Shown here piece by piece: positions 18,265 to 28,464 of a stretch of DNA of 64,000 nucleotides. The notes beneath the pieces are model-generated. The model was not told where the DNA came from and did no database searches. It saw only the letters and a list, made by a program, of their open reading frames with translations. The translations under genes and the position numbers were made by a program. Source of the stretch: Microbacterium halotolerans (GTDB taxonomy: Bacteria; Actinomycetota; Actinomycetes; Actinomycetales; Microbacteriaceae). Where the stretch lies: contig NZ_KZ984051.1 of NCBI RefSeq assembly GCF_003569805.1, positions 497,779 through 561,778 of the forward strand. The letters are read 5' to 3'. Position 1 is the first letter of the stretch. Each line of letters starts with the position of its first letter.

Positions 18265-19827
18265 TCAGCTTCGCTCAGCCGGACGGCCGGACGCCTGCCC
18301 ACCCGCGTACGTGCTCGCCGAGGCCTTCCCGTTCCGACGAGGCGTACCGCGGGAGCGATTGCAGGCGGGGCGGAATCGTCGGTGTCGATCGATCCACCCC
18401 GGGGCCGCGACGTGGGGAACGCCGCGGCGCATCTGGATGCGCCATCCGGAATCCTCGAGGTAGTGGTGGTGCCACCAGCACAGCAGCACGCCGTTGTCGG
18501 TGTGAGTGGGGCCGCCGTGCGAGTGCTCCTCAACATGATGGATCTCGCACCAAGCGGCGGGGATCGAGCAGCCGGGGATGACGCAGCCGCCGTCGCGCGC
18601 AGTGATCGCGCGACGCTGGTGGGCGTTGAACAGTCGCTCGCGGGCACCGAGCCGGATGAGGCGGCCGCGATCGTCGAAGACCATCTTCTGCACGGCGCCG
18701 GTGCAGGCGATGCGATTCGCAACGCTGGCGGGAACCGGAATGTCGATGCCGTCGATGCGGGCGATGCCGCCGTCGAGGTCGCTCGCGGTCGTGGTCACGA
18801 CCAGCGTGGGTGCCGCTCCTCCCAGTGAGGGCGCGTCTGCAGAGGCCGCCGCCGTCTGCACGATCGACGTGAGCACGTCGTGCCGACGCTGCGCGGGCGT
18901 GCGCGGATCACGGACGACGTCGGCATCCACCCACTGGTCCTCCTCGGTCTTCTCCTCGGCCAGGCGAACATCTTCCGTCGGCTGGAAGGCGACCCGCGAC
19001 GCGGCATGCGCGTCGAACAGGCGCTTCAGACCCGCCGCTGTCTCGGGCACAAGGCTGCCGAAGATCGGAATCAGACCGCGCTTCTCGCGGCCGAGCGTGA
19101 GGCCGCGGCAGCGCGACGCGACCTCCGCATCCGGGTCGAAGCCGTCGCGCTCAAGGAAGCGCACCCAGGTGTCGGTCATCACCTTGAGCTGCCCGTACGT
19201 CTCGGTGGGGCGCTCGGAGTCGAACGGGCGATGCCCTTCGAGCTCGGGGATCTCATCAGCCAGCCGCTCCAGATCTGGGCGCTCGTCGGGGTCGACGACG
19301 CCGGCGACCAGCTCGAACTCAGCCGTCGCGATCTCGTTGCGCGCCGCGACGCCGCGTCTGGCCACCCTGGAGAGCTGGGTGGTCACGTACCGCGCAGCCT
19401 CCTCGCCGAGCGCGCCGGAGCGGAACACCGCCGACACTGCGGGGAACGGAGCGGGAAGCTCCTCACCCGCCAGCGTCGCGCGAGGGCGGGTGCTCCGGTC
19501 GAGCCTGGTCCGCTGCTGAGCCGTCTGATCCGATACGCCGGCGATCCGCTCGAGCGCCTCGACCGCGTTGCGGCAGCCGAGCTTCGTCGAGACCTGCCGC
19601 TTCGGCTCACGCTCTGGCATCCGCGAGCGCACGTCGATCTCCCCCGCCGCACGCACCCGGAGCGCGTCGACAAGGCGACCCAGCGCCTCGGTCTCGCCCG
19701 TGAACGCGACCACGTCACGATCCGACAGGCCTGACACCGCATCAACGAGCCCGGAGATCTCGCCCACGGCAGCCTCGACTCTTGCGAGAGCGTCCCCGCG
19801 AGAGTCGAGAGCTGGCATCGTCGTCAT
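18265..19827 (-). CDS. DUF222 / HNH endonuclease domain protein (13E12-type)
   Basis: Protein of 520 residues with the actinobacterial DUF222 domain over most of its length and a C-terminal HNH nuclease motif around 415-470: CVIPGC, then WCEIHHVEEHSHGG, then LLCWWHHHYL. These supply the paired Cys and the His-Asn-His set. Such genes are multi-copy in Microbacteriaceae and Mycobacteria, and their function is not established. ATG 19827 is preceded by a good leaderless-type promoter. It converges with the MoxR operon. Confidence 0.87.
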   Translation of the reverse strand: MTTMPALDSRGDALARVEAAVGEISGLVDAVSGLSDRDVVAFTGETEALGRLVDALRVRAAGEIDVRSRMPEREPKRQVSTKLGCRNAVEALERIAGVSDQTAQQRTRLDRSTRPRATLAGEELPAPFPAVSAVFRSGALGEEAARYVTTQLSRVARRGVAARNEIATAEFELVAGVVDPDERPDLERLADEIPELEGHRPFDSERPTETYGQLKVMTDTWVRFLERDGFDPDAEVASRCRGLTLGREKRGLIPIFGSLVPETAAGLKRLFDAHAASRVAFQPTEDVRLAEEKTEEDQWVDADVVRDPRTPAQRRHDVLTSIVQTAAASADAPSLGGAAPTLVVTTTASDLDGGIARIDGIDIPVPASVANRIACTGAVQKMVFDDRGRLIRLGARERLFNAHQRRAITARDGGCVIPGCSIPAAWCEIHHVEEHSHGGPTHTDNGVLLCWWHHHYLEDSGWRIQMRRGVPHVAAPGWIDRHRRFRPACNRSRGTPRRNGKASASTYAGGQASGRPAERS

Positions 19828-19833
19828 GTCTGT

Positions 19834-19862
19834 AGTTTAGTATCTTTGTTCGATTCTGTCCA
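19834..19862 (-). promoter_or_regulatory. Promoter of the DUF222/HNH gene (leaderless)
   Basis: On the minus strand -35 TGGACA (19862-19857) and -10 TAAACT (19839-19834) are separated by exactly 17 bases. The -10 lies 6 bases before the ATG, which implies a leaderless mRNA. The rest of the 350-base spacer up to argG holds only the argG -10 near 20165; no other feature was seen. Confidence 0.6.
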
Positions 19863-20012
19863 GAGTTCAGCCCATCTTTACAGGACTGCGCATCCGGCCT
19901 TCGACACGACAGCTCAGACGAACCCTTCGCCCGAATCGAATCTTTGTTCACTCAATGAGCGCCCCTCCGGTGCGCTCGCAGAATGGGGCGCACGCCAGGC
20001 TCAGTCCGCTGA

Positions 20013-21611
<1,599 letters not shown>

Positions 21612-21812
21612 GCGGGGAGAACCGGGCGACGCCGACGGCGTCCTGAGCCCACGACGCAGCGCGAACGCCGCGTGCCCACGCGCCTGCGCCCGCCTCGCAG
21701 CGAACGTCGGGTGAACGGTGCCCTCGCCCGTTTCGGATGTCTGCGGTCCGTGGCATGCTCTCTCGCAAGAGCGGGCAGTTGCTCGCTCGCACGCGATCGA
21801 GAGGGCACGACC

Positions 21813-22220
21813 ATGACTTTCCAGGCAACTCCCTACATGCAGTTCAGCGGGCAGGCGTCCGAGGCGTTGGATTTCTACCACGATGTCTTCGGCGGCACGC
21901 TCGAGGTCATGCGCTACAAGGACATGCCAATGGAGGGCATGGAGGGCGATCCGGAGTGGGTGATGCACGGCTCCCTCACTCTCGACAACGGCGTCACCTT
22001 CTTCGCTTCCGACAGCCAGGTGCCGCACGGGCCGGGCAACGTGGCCATCTGCGTCTGGGGCGACGACGCCTCTCAGCTCGAGCAGTTCCACACGCGACTG
22101 CAGCAGGGCGGCGATGTGCAGATGCCGTTCGAGGCGTCGCCGTGGGGTGCCTACTTCGGCCAGGTCGTCGATTCCTACGGCATCGTGTGGATGCTCGAGG
22201 GTGGAGAATCCGGCCAGTAG
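21813..22220 (+). CDS. VOC/PhnB-like glyoxalase-fold protein
   Basis: Small protein of 135 residues with a vicinal-oxygen-chelate fold. The PhnB-like start TPYMQFSGQASEALDFYHDV and the end WGAYFGQVVDSYGIVWML are family hallmarks. Members range from metal-dependent lyases to antibiotic-binding proteins; no specific substrate can be read here. ATG 21813 is chosen because the preceding in-frame stretch has no similarity. It stands alone and converges with the next minus-strand genes. Confidence 0.85.
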   Translation: MTFQATPYMQFSGQASEALDFYHDVFGGTLEVMRYKDMPMEGMEGDPEWVMHGSLTLDNGVTFFASDSQVPHGPGNVAICVWGDDASQLEQFHTRLQQGGDVQMPFEASPWGAYFGQVVDSYGIVWMLEGGESGQ

Positions 22221-22250
22221 CGCGGACTGAACGGCCAGGTTTCGGGCTGC

Positions 22251-22290
22251 GGAGACCGACCGGGCGGTCGCCGACACAGCGATCGTCTCC
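22251..22290. terminator. Bipartite hairpin between convergent genes
   Basis: GGAGAC (22251-22256) pairs with GTCTCC (22285-22290), enclosing GACCG/CGGTC (22258-22262, 22265-22269). It lies 30 bases after the glyoxalase-like gene and 75 bases beyond the end of the convergent scramblase-like gene, so it could serve either side. There is no T-run. Confidence 0.3.
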
Positions 22291-22365
22291 GATGGAGGCG
22301 GGCGTGGACGCACAGAACGCCCACCTCGTTCATCGATCAGTCGGCGGGCGCTGAGGTCCGTTGGG

Positions 22366-22914
22366 TCAGTTCCGGCTCTCCTTCTCCCTGATCAGGTCGA
22401 GGGCGAGGACCGAGCCGATGACCGCCTGCCGCTGCGGAGGCGTGAGGTTCTCCGCGAGTCGGACCGCATAGGTCGATTTCCCCATGAACGCGTTGCCCAT
22501 GCCCGACCATTCACGCGAGACGGTCGCCATCACACCGAGAGGGCCCACCAGCTCGAACTCGAAACCGATGAAGTTTCCCTGGAGATCGAGCTGTTCGCCC
22601 TGCAGCTCGATCGTCACGCGCGTTTTGAAGAAGGTGATCCGCTTCACGAGACTCGCCAGTGGGTTCCCTGCGCCGTCGAGGATCTCCATGCGGTCGCGCC
22701 CGAAGGTCACCGTGTCTTTGACCTGGATGAGCGGATTGTCCGGACCGTCGAACACCGTCAGCTCGCGAGCACCCATGAATGCTCGCCCGAGCGCACTGCC
22801 GCCCGTCTCGACGTGGGCGACCTGCTGCCCCTGAGCGTCCATGATCGCGAAGTCGTTCTTCGAGAAGTTCTTCGTCTGCTGGAAGACGAGGACGTTGTGC
22901 GTGAGGATCGACAT
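22366..22914 (-). CDS. LURP-one-related / phospholipid scramblase-like protein
   Basis: Protein of 182 residues with a Tubby-like beta-barrel pattern: repeated short strands ending in FDGPDNPLIQVK, RMEILDGAGNPL and QGNFIGFEFELVG, as in LURP-one-related and scramblase family proteins. No signal peptide. Function in bacteria is unknown; lipid or membrane binding is suggested by the fold. Starts at 22914 and 22926 are both possible; the first gives the family-like MSILTHNVLVFQQ. It lies 26 bases after the small Cys/Lys protein gene. Confidence 0.75.
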   Translation of the reverse strand: MSILTHNVLVFQQTKNFSKNDFAIMDAQGQQVAHVETGGSALGRAFMGARELTVFDGPDNPLIQVKDTVTFGRDRMEILDGAGNPLASLVKRITFFKTRVTIELQGEQLDLQGNFIGFEFELVGPLGVMATVSREWSGMGNAFMGKSTYAVRLAENLTPPQRQAVIGSVLALDLIREKESRN

Positions 22915-22940
22915 GCCTGCGATCATTCCACAGCCCGCAC

Positions 22941-23144
22941 TCATTCCTTCGGCACGTCGAGGTGTGCCTTCTTCGCCTGTTTGCGGTTGCGGGCCTTCTG
23001 GAAGATCTCCTTCGCGTCTGCCGGATCGAGTCGGCCGTCCGCGAGCATCCGGATCGGGCAGCGCTTGCATCGAGGCGTCGACTTGCAGCACTTCTTCTTG
23101 GGCACGAGCTTCTTGCCCTTCTTGCCCTTCTTGCCCTTCGACAT
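22941..23144 (-). CDS. Small Lys-rich four-Cys protein
   Basis: Protein of 67 residues. A polylysine/glycine N-terminus (SKGKKGKKGKKLVPKKK) leads into CCKSTPRCKRCPIRML (residues 19-34), with four Cys in a C-C-x5-C-x2-C pattern that could bind zinc or a metal cluster. The C-terminal half is a charged helix. I believe similar short proteins occur in related actinobacteria, but this is from memory. It is upstream of the scramblase-like gene and probably cotranscribed. A nucleic-acid or ribosome-associated role is only a guess from the charge. Confidence 0.65.
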   Translation of the reverse strand: MSKGKKGKKGKKLVPKKKCCKSTPRCKRCPIRMLADGRLDPADAKEIFQKARNRKQAKKAHLDVPKE

Positions 23145-23176
23145 GACGACATCGTAGGTCCGCGCGGGCTCGCGAC

Positions 23177-23695
23177 CTATCGGAACCCTGCCGCCACGCC
23201 GCGGCGGTGGTACTCGAAGATGATGCTCGTGCGAGTGGACGCGACGAACGGCTCGGTCGAGAGGTTCTCGACGACGAACTGGCGCACGTCACTCGAATCG
23301 GCGACCGCGATGTGCACCATGAAGTCGTCCGGTCCGCCGAGGAAGAACAGCTGCAGCACCTGTGGCAGCTGTCTGACCTCGTCGATGAACGTGACGATGC
23401 CGTCGTGCCGAGTGCCTCCGCGCAGCGTCACACCGATCATCGCCTGCAGACCGCGCCCGAGTCGCCGGTGATCGACGCTCGCGTGGAATCCGCGGATCAC
23501 ACCACGGTCGATGAGAGATCGAGTGCGCGCATGCGCCGTCGACGCGGCGATGTCGAGCGCGGCGGCGAGATCGGCATTCGTGATGCGGCCGTCGCCGCTG
23601 AGGATCCGGACGATCCTCCGGTCGAGCTCGTCGAGCTGAACAGTCGGAAGATCCTTCGGATGGAGGTCGGAATCCGCAGCTTTCATGCGAAGCAT
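23177..23695 (-). CDS. Lrp/AsnC-family transcriptional regulator (AldR-like)
   Basis: DNA-binding regulator of about 172 residues: a winged-helix domain (LDELDRRIVRILSGDGRITN, then DLAAALDIAASTAHAR) followed by a RAM ligand-binding domain from about residue 75. It is divergent from ald with 108 bases between starts, which makes it the likely amino-acid-responsive regulator of alanine dehydrogenase, as AldR is in mycobacteria. Start choice is uncertain: ATG 23695 or ATG 23686, neither with a clear ribosome site. The gene may be leaderless. Confidence 0.85.
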   Translation of the reverse strand: MLRMKAADSDLHPKDLPTVQLDELDRRIVRILSGDGRITNADLAAALDIAASTAHARTRSLIDRGVIRGFHASVDHRRLGRGLQAMIGVTLRGGTRHDGIVTFIDEVRQLPQVLQLFFLGGPDDFMVHIAVADSSDVRQFVVENLSTEPFVASTRTSIIFEYHRRGVAAGFR

Positions 23696-23803
23696 GTTAA
23701 CTGATCGTCTCAATCTGCCGAAGCATCTGTGACGTCAGATCGCGATCACCGAATCTGCTGCAACTCTGGTACAAGTCCCTTCCCCAGAAACGAGGAGATC
23801 ACC

Positions 23804-24886
23804 ATGAGGATCGCCGTTCCCACTGAGGTCAAGAACAATGAGAATCGCGTCGCCGTGACCCCGGCCGGGGTGGACGAGCTCGTGCAGCGCGGCCACGAGG
23901 TGTTCGTGCAGGCTGGTGCCGGAGAGGGATCCCGGATCGCGGATGGCGCGTATGCCGCGGCAGGCGCAGTGGTCACGTCCGACGCGGACGAGACGTGGGC
24001 CGCGGGGGATCTGCTGCTCAAGGTGAAGGAACCCGTCGAGTCCGAGTACGGCTTCCTGCGGAACGACCTCACGCTGTTCGCCTATCTTCACCTCGCGGCG
24101 AACCGCCCACTCGCAGAGGCCCTCGTGCGGGCGGGCACGACTGCCGTCGCCTACGAGACCGTGCAGCTCGACGACGGCTCGCTCCCGTTGCTCACCCCGA
24201 TGAGCGAGGTCGCCGGCCGCCTGTCGACCACGGTCGGCGCGTACCATCTGATGCGCTCCCAGGGAGGCCGGGGAGCGCTTCTGGGCGGAGTTCCCGGCGT
24301 GCCACGGGCGAAGGTCGTCGTGATCGGCGGCGGCGTCGCCGGTGAGAACGCCGCCGCAAACGCACTCGGCCTGGGCGCCAGGGTGACCGTGCTCGACGTG
24401 AACGTGCGACGTCTCAGCGAGCTCGAGGCGCGCTACGGGAACGGGCTGATCACACGGCACTCGACTCGCTACGCGATCGCCGAGGAGATCGATGACGCCG
24501 ACCTCGTCATCGGCTCCGTCCTGATCCCCGGTGCCGCAGCACCCAAGCTGGTCACGGACGAGATGGTGCAGGCGATGAATCCGGGCACCGTGCTCGTCGA
24601 CATCGCCATCGATCAGGGAGGCTGCTTCGCCGGCTCGCGCCCGACGACCCACGACGCCCCGACGTTCGCGGTGCACGACACCCTGTTCTACTGCGTCGCC
24701 AACATCCCCGGCGCCGTCCCCGCCACGTCGACGCACGCACTCACGAATGCGACGCTGCCGTACGCCTCACGCATCGCGGACCTCGGCTGGGATGCGGCGG
24801 CCGCCGACCCCGCCCTCGCCCTCGGCCTCAACACCCGCGCCGGCGAGATCACGAACCCCGCAGTCGCGCGGACTCTCTCGGCCTGA
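23804..24886 (+). CDS. ald: Alanine dehydrogenase
   Basis: NAD-dependent interconversion of L-alanine with pyruvate and ammonia. The protein has 360 residues. Catalytic Arg15, Lys75 (LLKVKEP) and His96 (AYLHLA) are present, and the Rossmann motif GGGVAGENAA lies around 170-180. A good ribosome site (GAGGAG) lies 7 bases before ATG 23804, which decides the start over an upstream in-frame ATG. The divergent Lrp-type gene is its probable regulator. Confidence 0.94.
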   Translation: MRIAVPTEVKNNENRVAVTPAGVDELVQRGHEVFVQAGAGEGSRIADGAYAAAGAVVTSDADETWAAGDLLLKVKEPVESEYGFLRNDLTLFAYLHLAANRPLAEALVRAGTTAVAYETVQLDDGSLPLLTPMSEVAGRLSTTVGAYHLMRSQGGRGALLGGVPGVPRAKVVVIGGGVAGENAAANALGLGARVTVLDVNVRRLSELEARYGNGLITRHSTRYAIAEEIDDADLVIGSVLIPGAAAPKLVTDEMVQAMNPGTVLVDIAIDQGGCFAGSRPTTHDAPTFAVHDTLFYCVANIPGAVPATSTHALTNATLPYASRIADLGWDAAAADPALALGLNTRAGEITNPAVARTLSA

Positions 24887-25013
24887 ACGGCGCCGACCGC
24901 CACGCGATATGCGACAACGCACCGGATGGGCCTCGTGCGCATCATCCGCTCGAATGACCCCGGTCATCCCTGCGACCGACGATTCTCAGCGCGGCTCCGA
25001 GGACACTTGAGGC

Positions 25014-25784
25014 ATGACATATTCGACGCCGGCACCCGCTCTCGTCGCTCGTGGCCTCGTCAAGAGGTACGGGCCCCTCACGGCTCTCGCCGGAGTGGAC
25101 GTCTCGATCGGCACGGGAGAGTCTGTCGCGATCATGGGCGCCTCAGGGTCGGGCAAGACGACCCTCCTGCACTGCCTCGCGGCGGTTCTGCCACCCGATG
25201 AAGGTTCGATCGTGATCAGTGGTGCAGACAGCACCCCCGTCGAGATCGTCGGGATGAGCGAGGATCAGCGCTCCGCCGTCCGCCGCTCACATCTCGGCTT
25301 CGTCTTCCAAGAGCACCTGCTGCTGCCCGAGCTCACGGCCCTCGAGAACGCCGCCCTCCCGCTGCTCGTCCTCGGACGGCCTCGCCGTGAGGCGGAGGAG
25401 CTCGCGCGGGGATGGCTCGCGGCGCTCGGTCTCGCGGGCATGGAGGAACGACGAATCGGCCAGCTCTCCGGCGGACAGGCGCAGCGTGTCGCGATCGCCC
25501 GCGCCCAGGTCACGGGTGCCTCGATCGTGTTCGCCGACGAGCCGACAGGCGCCCTCGACTCCACGACGTCGAGCGAAGTGATGAGCGCACTGCTTCACGC
25601 GACGACGGGGCAGGGGCGAAGCCTTGTCGTCGTGACGCACGACAGGGACGTCGCCGCCCGCTGCAGCCGCGTCCTCCGGATGCGGGACGGACGCATCGTC
25701 GAGAACGAGCCGACGCGCGGGGGAGGCACATCGCAGGATGCCGCGCAGCCGCACGTCGAGCACGGCGGAGAGATCCGCCGATGA
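25014..25784 (+). CDS. ABC transporter ATP-binding protein (MacB/LolD type)
   Basis: ATPase of 256 residues. Walker [11 protein letters not shown] is near 43-52, the signature [15 protein letters not shown] near 152-166, Walker [14 protein letters not shown] near 173-185, and the H-loop [10 protein letters not shown] near 207-216. The [10 protein letters not shown] form and the FtsX-like partner place it in the type VII (MacB/LolCDE/BceAB) family, used for mechanotransmission or peptide antibiotic defence. A GAGG ribosome site precedes ATG. It overlaps the permease start (ATGA). Confidence 0.9.
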   Translation: MTYSTPAPALVARGLVKRYGPLTALAGVDVSIGTGESVAIMGASGSGKTTLLHCLAAVLPPDEGSIVISGADSTPVEIVGMSEDQRSAVRRSHLGFVFQEHLLLPELTALENAALPLLVLGRPRREAEELARGWLAALGLAGMEERRIGQLSGGQAQRVAIARAQVTGASIVFADEPTGALDSTTSSEVMSALLHATTGQGRSLVVVTHDRDVAARCSRVLRMRDGRIVENEPTRGGGTSQDAAQPHVEHGGEIRR

Positions 25785-27175
25785 GCGCGAGCATCCTGCC
25801 CCCGACGACAGGTCGTGTCCGCGGCCCGATCCGACGGGTCGCGACCCTCACGACCCTGCTCGCGCGCCCGTCCCGGCAGGGGCGCGCCGCCATCGTCCTC
25901 CCCGTCGTCGCCTTCGCGGTGACGACGGCGCTCCTGCTCGTCGTGACGGGTGGGACGCGGATGTTCCTCACCGCCCCGCAGGCACAGGGCGAGTTCGAGA
26001 TGTTCTATGCCATCCTCAGCATGCTCGCCCTTCTCCTCATCACCGTTCCGCTCGCGACGCTCGGCGCCGCGGCGGCGCGCCTTTCGAGCCGTCGCAGGAA
26101 CGACCGCCTGGCAACGCTCAGGCTCCTCGGCGCGACGAGTGGCGAAGTCGGTGCGATCACCGTCATCGAAGCGAGCGCGACGGCATTCGTCGGAGCCGTC
26201 ATCGGCGTCGGTCTCTACGGCGCCTTCCTCCCGCTCGTCGGTCTCCTGCCCTTCTTCGGGGCCCCCATCGGGACGGCTTCCGCGTGGGCGGGGTGGCCGC
26301 TCGTCGGGATCGCGTGTCTGGCGCTCACGCTCCTCGCGACCGTGAGCGCCGCCGCGAGCCTGCGACGCGTGCGACTGACGCCCCTCGGCGTGCGACGCCG
26401 AACCGACGCACCTTCGCGTCGGTTCCGATCTCTCGTGATCGGGGCCGTTGCGCTCGCCTTCCTCACGCTGATCGTTCTCAACGCATCGGCGATCGGACAG
26501 CTGCTCGGTCCGATCGTCTTCATCGGAGCGCTCCTCGGCGCCTTCGCAGGAGCACTCGCTCTCCTCAACCTGATCGGCACGCCGCTCCTCGCGGCGCGCG
26601 GGCGCCGGCTCGCGCGCCGCGCGCCCGACGCAGCGCGCCTCATCGCCGGTCGCGAGCTCGCCGCACATGCCGGTGCGGCGTGGAGGCGTGTGTCGGGAAT
26701 CGCGATGATCTCTTTCATCGCCGTTGTCGGCGGCGCGGGAATGAGTCTCGCGACCCTCGCCGACGACGGGGACGCCGCCATCTCGATCCTCTTCGCGGAC
26801 ATCAGGACCGGCGTCCTCGTGACCCTCGGCGCAGCGTTCGTCCTCGTAGCGTGTTCGGTGGGCGTGACGCAAGCGGCCTCGGTTCTGGAGGACCGCGACC
26901 TCATCGTCGGACTGGACAAGCTCGGGGTGCCTGCGCATGAGCTGCAACGCGCGCGCCGCCTGGCGGTCATGGTGCCGCTGCGATGGGCTGCGCTCGGTGG
27001 CGCGCTCATCGGAGGAGGGCTGAGCCTGCCGCTCATCGGAGCGACCGTGCTCTTCGCGCCGGCTGCGCTCGCCGTCATCGCCGCGACGTTCGTCGCCGGG
27101 CTCCTCCTCGTGCAGCTCGCGGTCGCTGCGGCGACTCCGCTTGTGACCGCGATCCGCCGCAACTCGACGGGGTGA
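25781..27175 (+). CDS. FtsX-like ABC transporter permease
   Basis: Membrane protein of 464 residues with about eight to ten hydrophobic segments in two similar halves, each with FtsX-like character. The first half holds RLATLRLLGATSGEVGAITV near 105-125, the coupling helix region typical of this class. ATG 25781 overlaps the ATPase stop; longer in-frame readings upstream are within the ATPase gene. Substrate cannot be told: no bacitracin-type sensor kinase is adjacent, so efflux of a peptide or lipid is only a possibility. Confidence 0.85.
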   Translation: MSASILPPTTGRVRGPIRRVATLTTLLARPSRQGRAAIVLPVVAFAVTTALLLVVTGGTRMFLTAPQAQGEFEMFYAILSMLALLLITVPLATLGAAAARLSSRRRNDRLATLRLLGATSGEVGAITVIEASATAFVGAVIGVGLYGAFLPLVGLLPFFGAPIGTASAWAGWPLVGIACLALTLLATVSAAASLRRVRLTPLGVRRRTDAPSRRFRSLVIGAVALAFLTLIVLNASAIGQLLGPIVFIGALLGAFAGALALLNLIGTPLLAARGRRLARRAPDAARLIAGRELAAHAGAAWRRVSGIAMISFIAVVGGAGMSLATLADDGDAAISILFADIRTGVLVTLGAAFVLVACSVGVTQAASVLEDRDLIVGLDKLGVPAHELQRARRLAVMVPLRWAALGGALIGGGLSLPLIGATVLFAPAALAVIAATFVAGLLLVQLAVAAATPLVTAIRRNSTG

Positions 27176-27212
27176 ACATCCCGACATCGTCCGCGGCAGG
27201 CTCACGCCCCCG

Positions 27213-27560
27213 TCAGCCCTCGTCCTCGATGACCTCCCGATCCCGATCCAACTCGTCCCGCACCAGGTGCTTCGCGTCGAGCGTGCCGTTGCGGTACGCC
27301 TGGCGCCCCGCCATATGCGCGGAGAGCGGAGCGGTCGCGAGCTGAATGACCACGACCGGCACGAGGAAGCCGACGGCGGCCCACGACTCGAGCGAGACGG
27401 CGACGCCGACCGCTATCAGGATGAGCCCGAGCACCTGCGGCTTCGTAGCCGCATGGATCCGACCCGGCACGTCGCGGAACCGCAGCAGACCGATTGCGGC
27501 CGTCAGACACAGCAGTGCGCCGAACAGCACGAGCGAGAGCGCGACGACGTAGAGGATCAC
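27213..27560 (-). CDS. mrpG: Na+/H+ antiporter subunit MrpG
   Basis: Last gene of the Mrp operon, 115 residues. Three membrane helices are visible (about 5-25, 40-60, 65-85). Stretches FRDVPGRIHAATKPQVLGLI near 30-49 are family-typical. Its ATG overlaps the mrpF stop. It is a structural subunit of the multi-protein cation/proton antiporter. The acidic tail (RDREVIEDEG) is cytoplasmic. Confidence 0.92.
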   Translation of the reverse strand: MILYVVALSLVLFGALLCLTAAIGLLRFRDVPGRIHAATKPQVLGLILIAVGVAVSLESWAAVGFLVPVVVIQLATAPLSAHMAGRQAYRNGTLDAKHLVRDELDRDREVIEDEG

Positions 27561-27889
27561 TGCCCCGCCTCCCCGCCGTCGCCGGGCGCCCGGTCGCTCG
27601 GTCCGCGTGTCTCGCGGCCGTCGCGCCCTTCACGGCGGGCGACGAAGCGAGAGACCGCCACCGTGCCGAGCACGCCCGTCGCCGCGATCATCAGCATGAT
27701 CGGAAGCGTGTCGGTGCGACGGTTGATCGCCGCCTCCGCACCCAGGACGCACAGCACCATCGTCAGCAGCACGTCGCTGGCCAGCGCACGATCCAGGATC
27801 GACGGCCCTTTGACCATCCGGATGATGGCGAGGACGGCCGCGACTGCGAAGACGGCCGCGATCGCGGTCACGAGCACCGAGATGATCAT
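27557..27889 (-). CDS. mrpF: Na+/H+ antiporter subunit MrpF
   Basis: Small membrane subunit of 110 residues with three helices. The segment RMVKGPSILDRALASDVL near 25-42 is the conserved MrpF loop. It overlaps mrpE and mrpG by four bases on each side (ATGA), which supports stoichiometric translation of the complex. Confidence 0.92.
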   Translation of the reverse strand: MIISVLVTAIAAVFAVAAVLAIIRMVKGPSILDRALASDVLLTMVLCVLGAEAAINRRTDTLPIMLMIAATGVLGTVAVSRFVARREGRDGRETRGPSDRAPGDGGEAGQ

Positions 27890-28464
27890 CGTGCCTCGCT
27901 TCCCGACTCGGCCGAGCGGCGCTCGATGTACGGTGCGTCTCCCGCGCGGCAGGTCCTCAGCTCCGCGCGCGACCCGACGGCCCGTACGATTCGCTTCTCC
28001 CAGGTGAGCGCGTGGCGGCGCACGGCGTCGAGATCGGCATCGGTGCGCACACCGATGGCGTGCAGGTACAGCACCCGCCGCGCACGATCGGCCTCGATGA
28101 CGGTTGTTCCCGGCACGAGCGACGTAGCCACGGCGACATGAGTCATGATCAGATCATCGTCGACGCGCAGCGGCGCCTTCACGATCGCTGCGGACGGTGT
28201 GCCGGGCCCGACGGCCTGCCAGGCGACCTGCAGTGCGCCCAGAATCACTTCCCAGATGAACTGCAGGCCGAAGATGAGGAGCCAGAACAGGCTGACGCGG
28301 CCTGTCAGATCGGCGGGCGGCAGCCGGAACAGGCGTGTCACCACGACCGCCACCACGACGCCCGAGACGGCGGCGAGCCACGTGAACTGCCCCCAGAGCA
28401 GCATCCACAGCAGCACGAGCCAGGCGAAGAACGGCAGCTGGTTCCACAAGCGCTTCAGCGTCAT
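27886..28464 (-). CDS. mrpE: Na+/H+ antiporter subunit MrpE
   Basis: Subunit of 192 residues. Two closely spaced N-terminal membrane segments are followed by a third near 63-83 and a soluble domain in which VAVATSLVPGTTVIEAD (near 112-128) is the family signature. ATG 28464 overlaps the mrpD stop; a longer in-frame reading lies inside mrpD and is not used. Its C-terminus is longer than in Bacillus MrpE by about 20 charged residues. Confidence 0.9.
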   Translation of the reverse strand: MTLKRLWNQLPFFAWLVLLWMLLWGQFTWLAAVSGVVVAVVVTRLFRLPPADLTGRVSLFWLLIFGLQFIWEVILGALQVAWQAVGPGTPSAAIVKAPLRVDDDLIMTHVAVATSLVPGTTVIEADRARRVLYLHAIGVRTDADLDAVRRHALTWEKRIVRAVGSRAELRTCRAGDAPYIERRSAESGSEAR

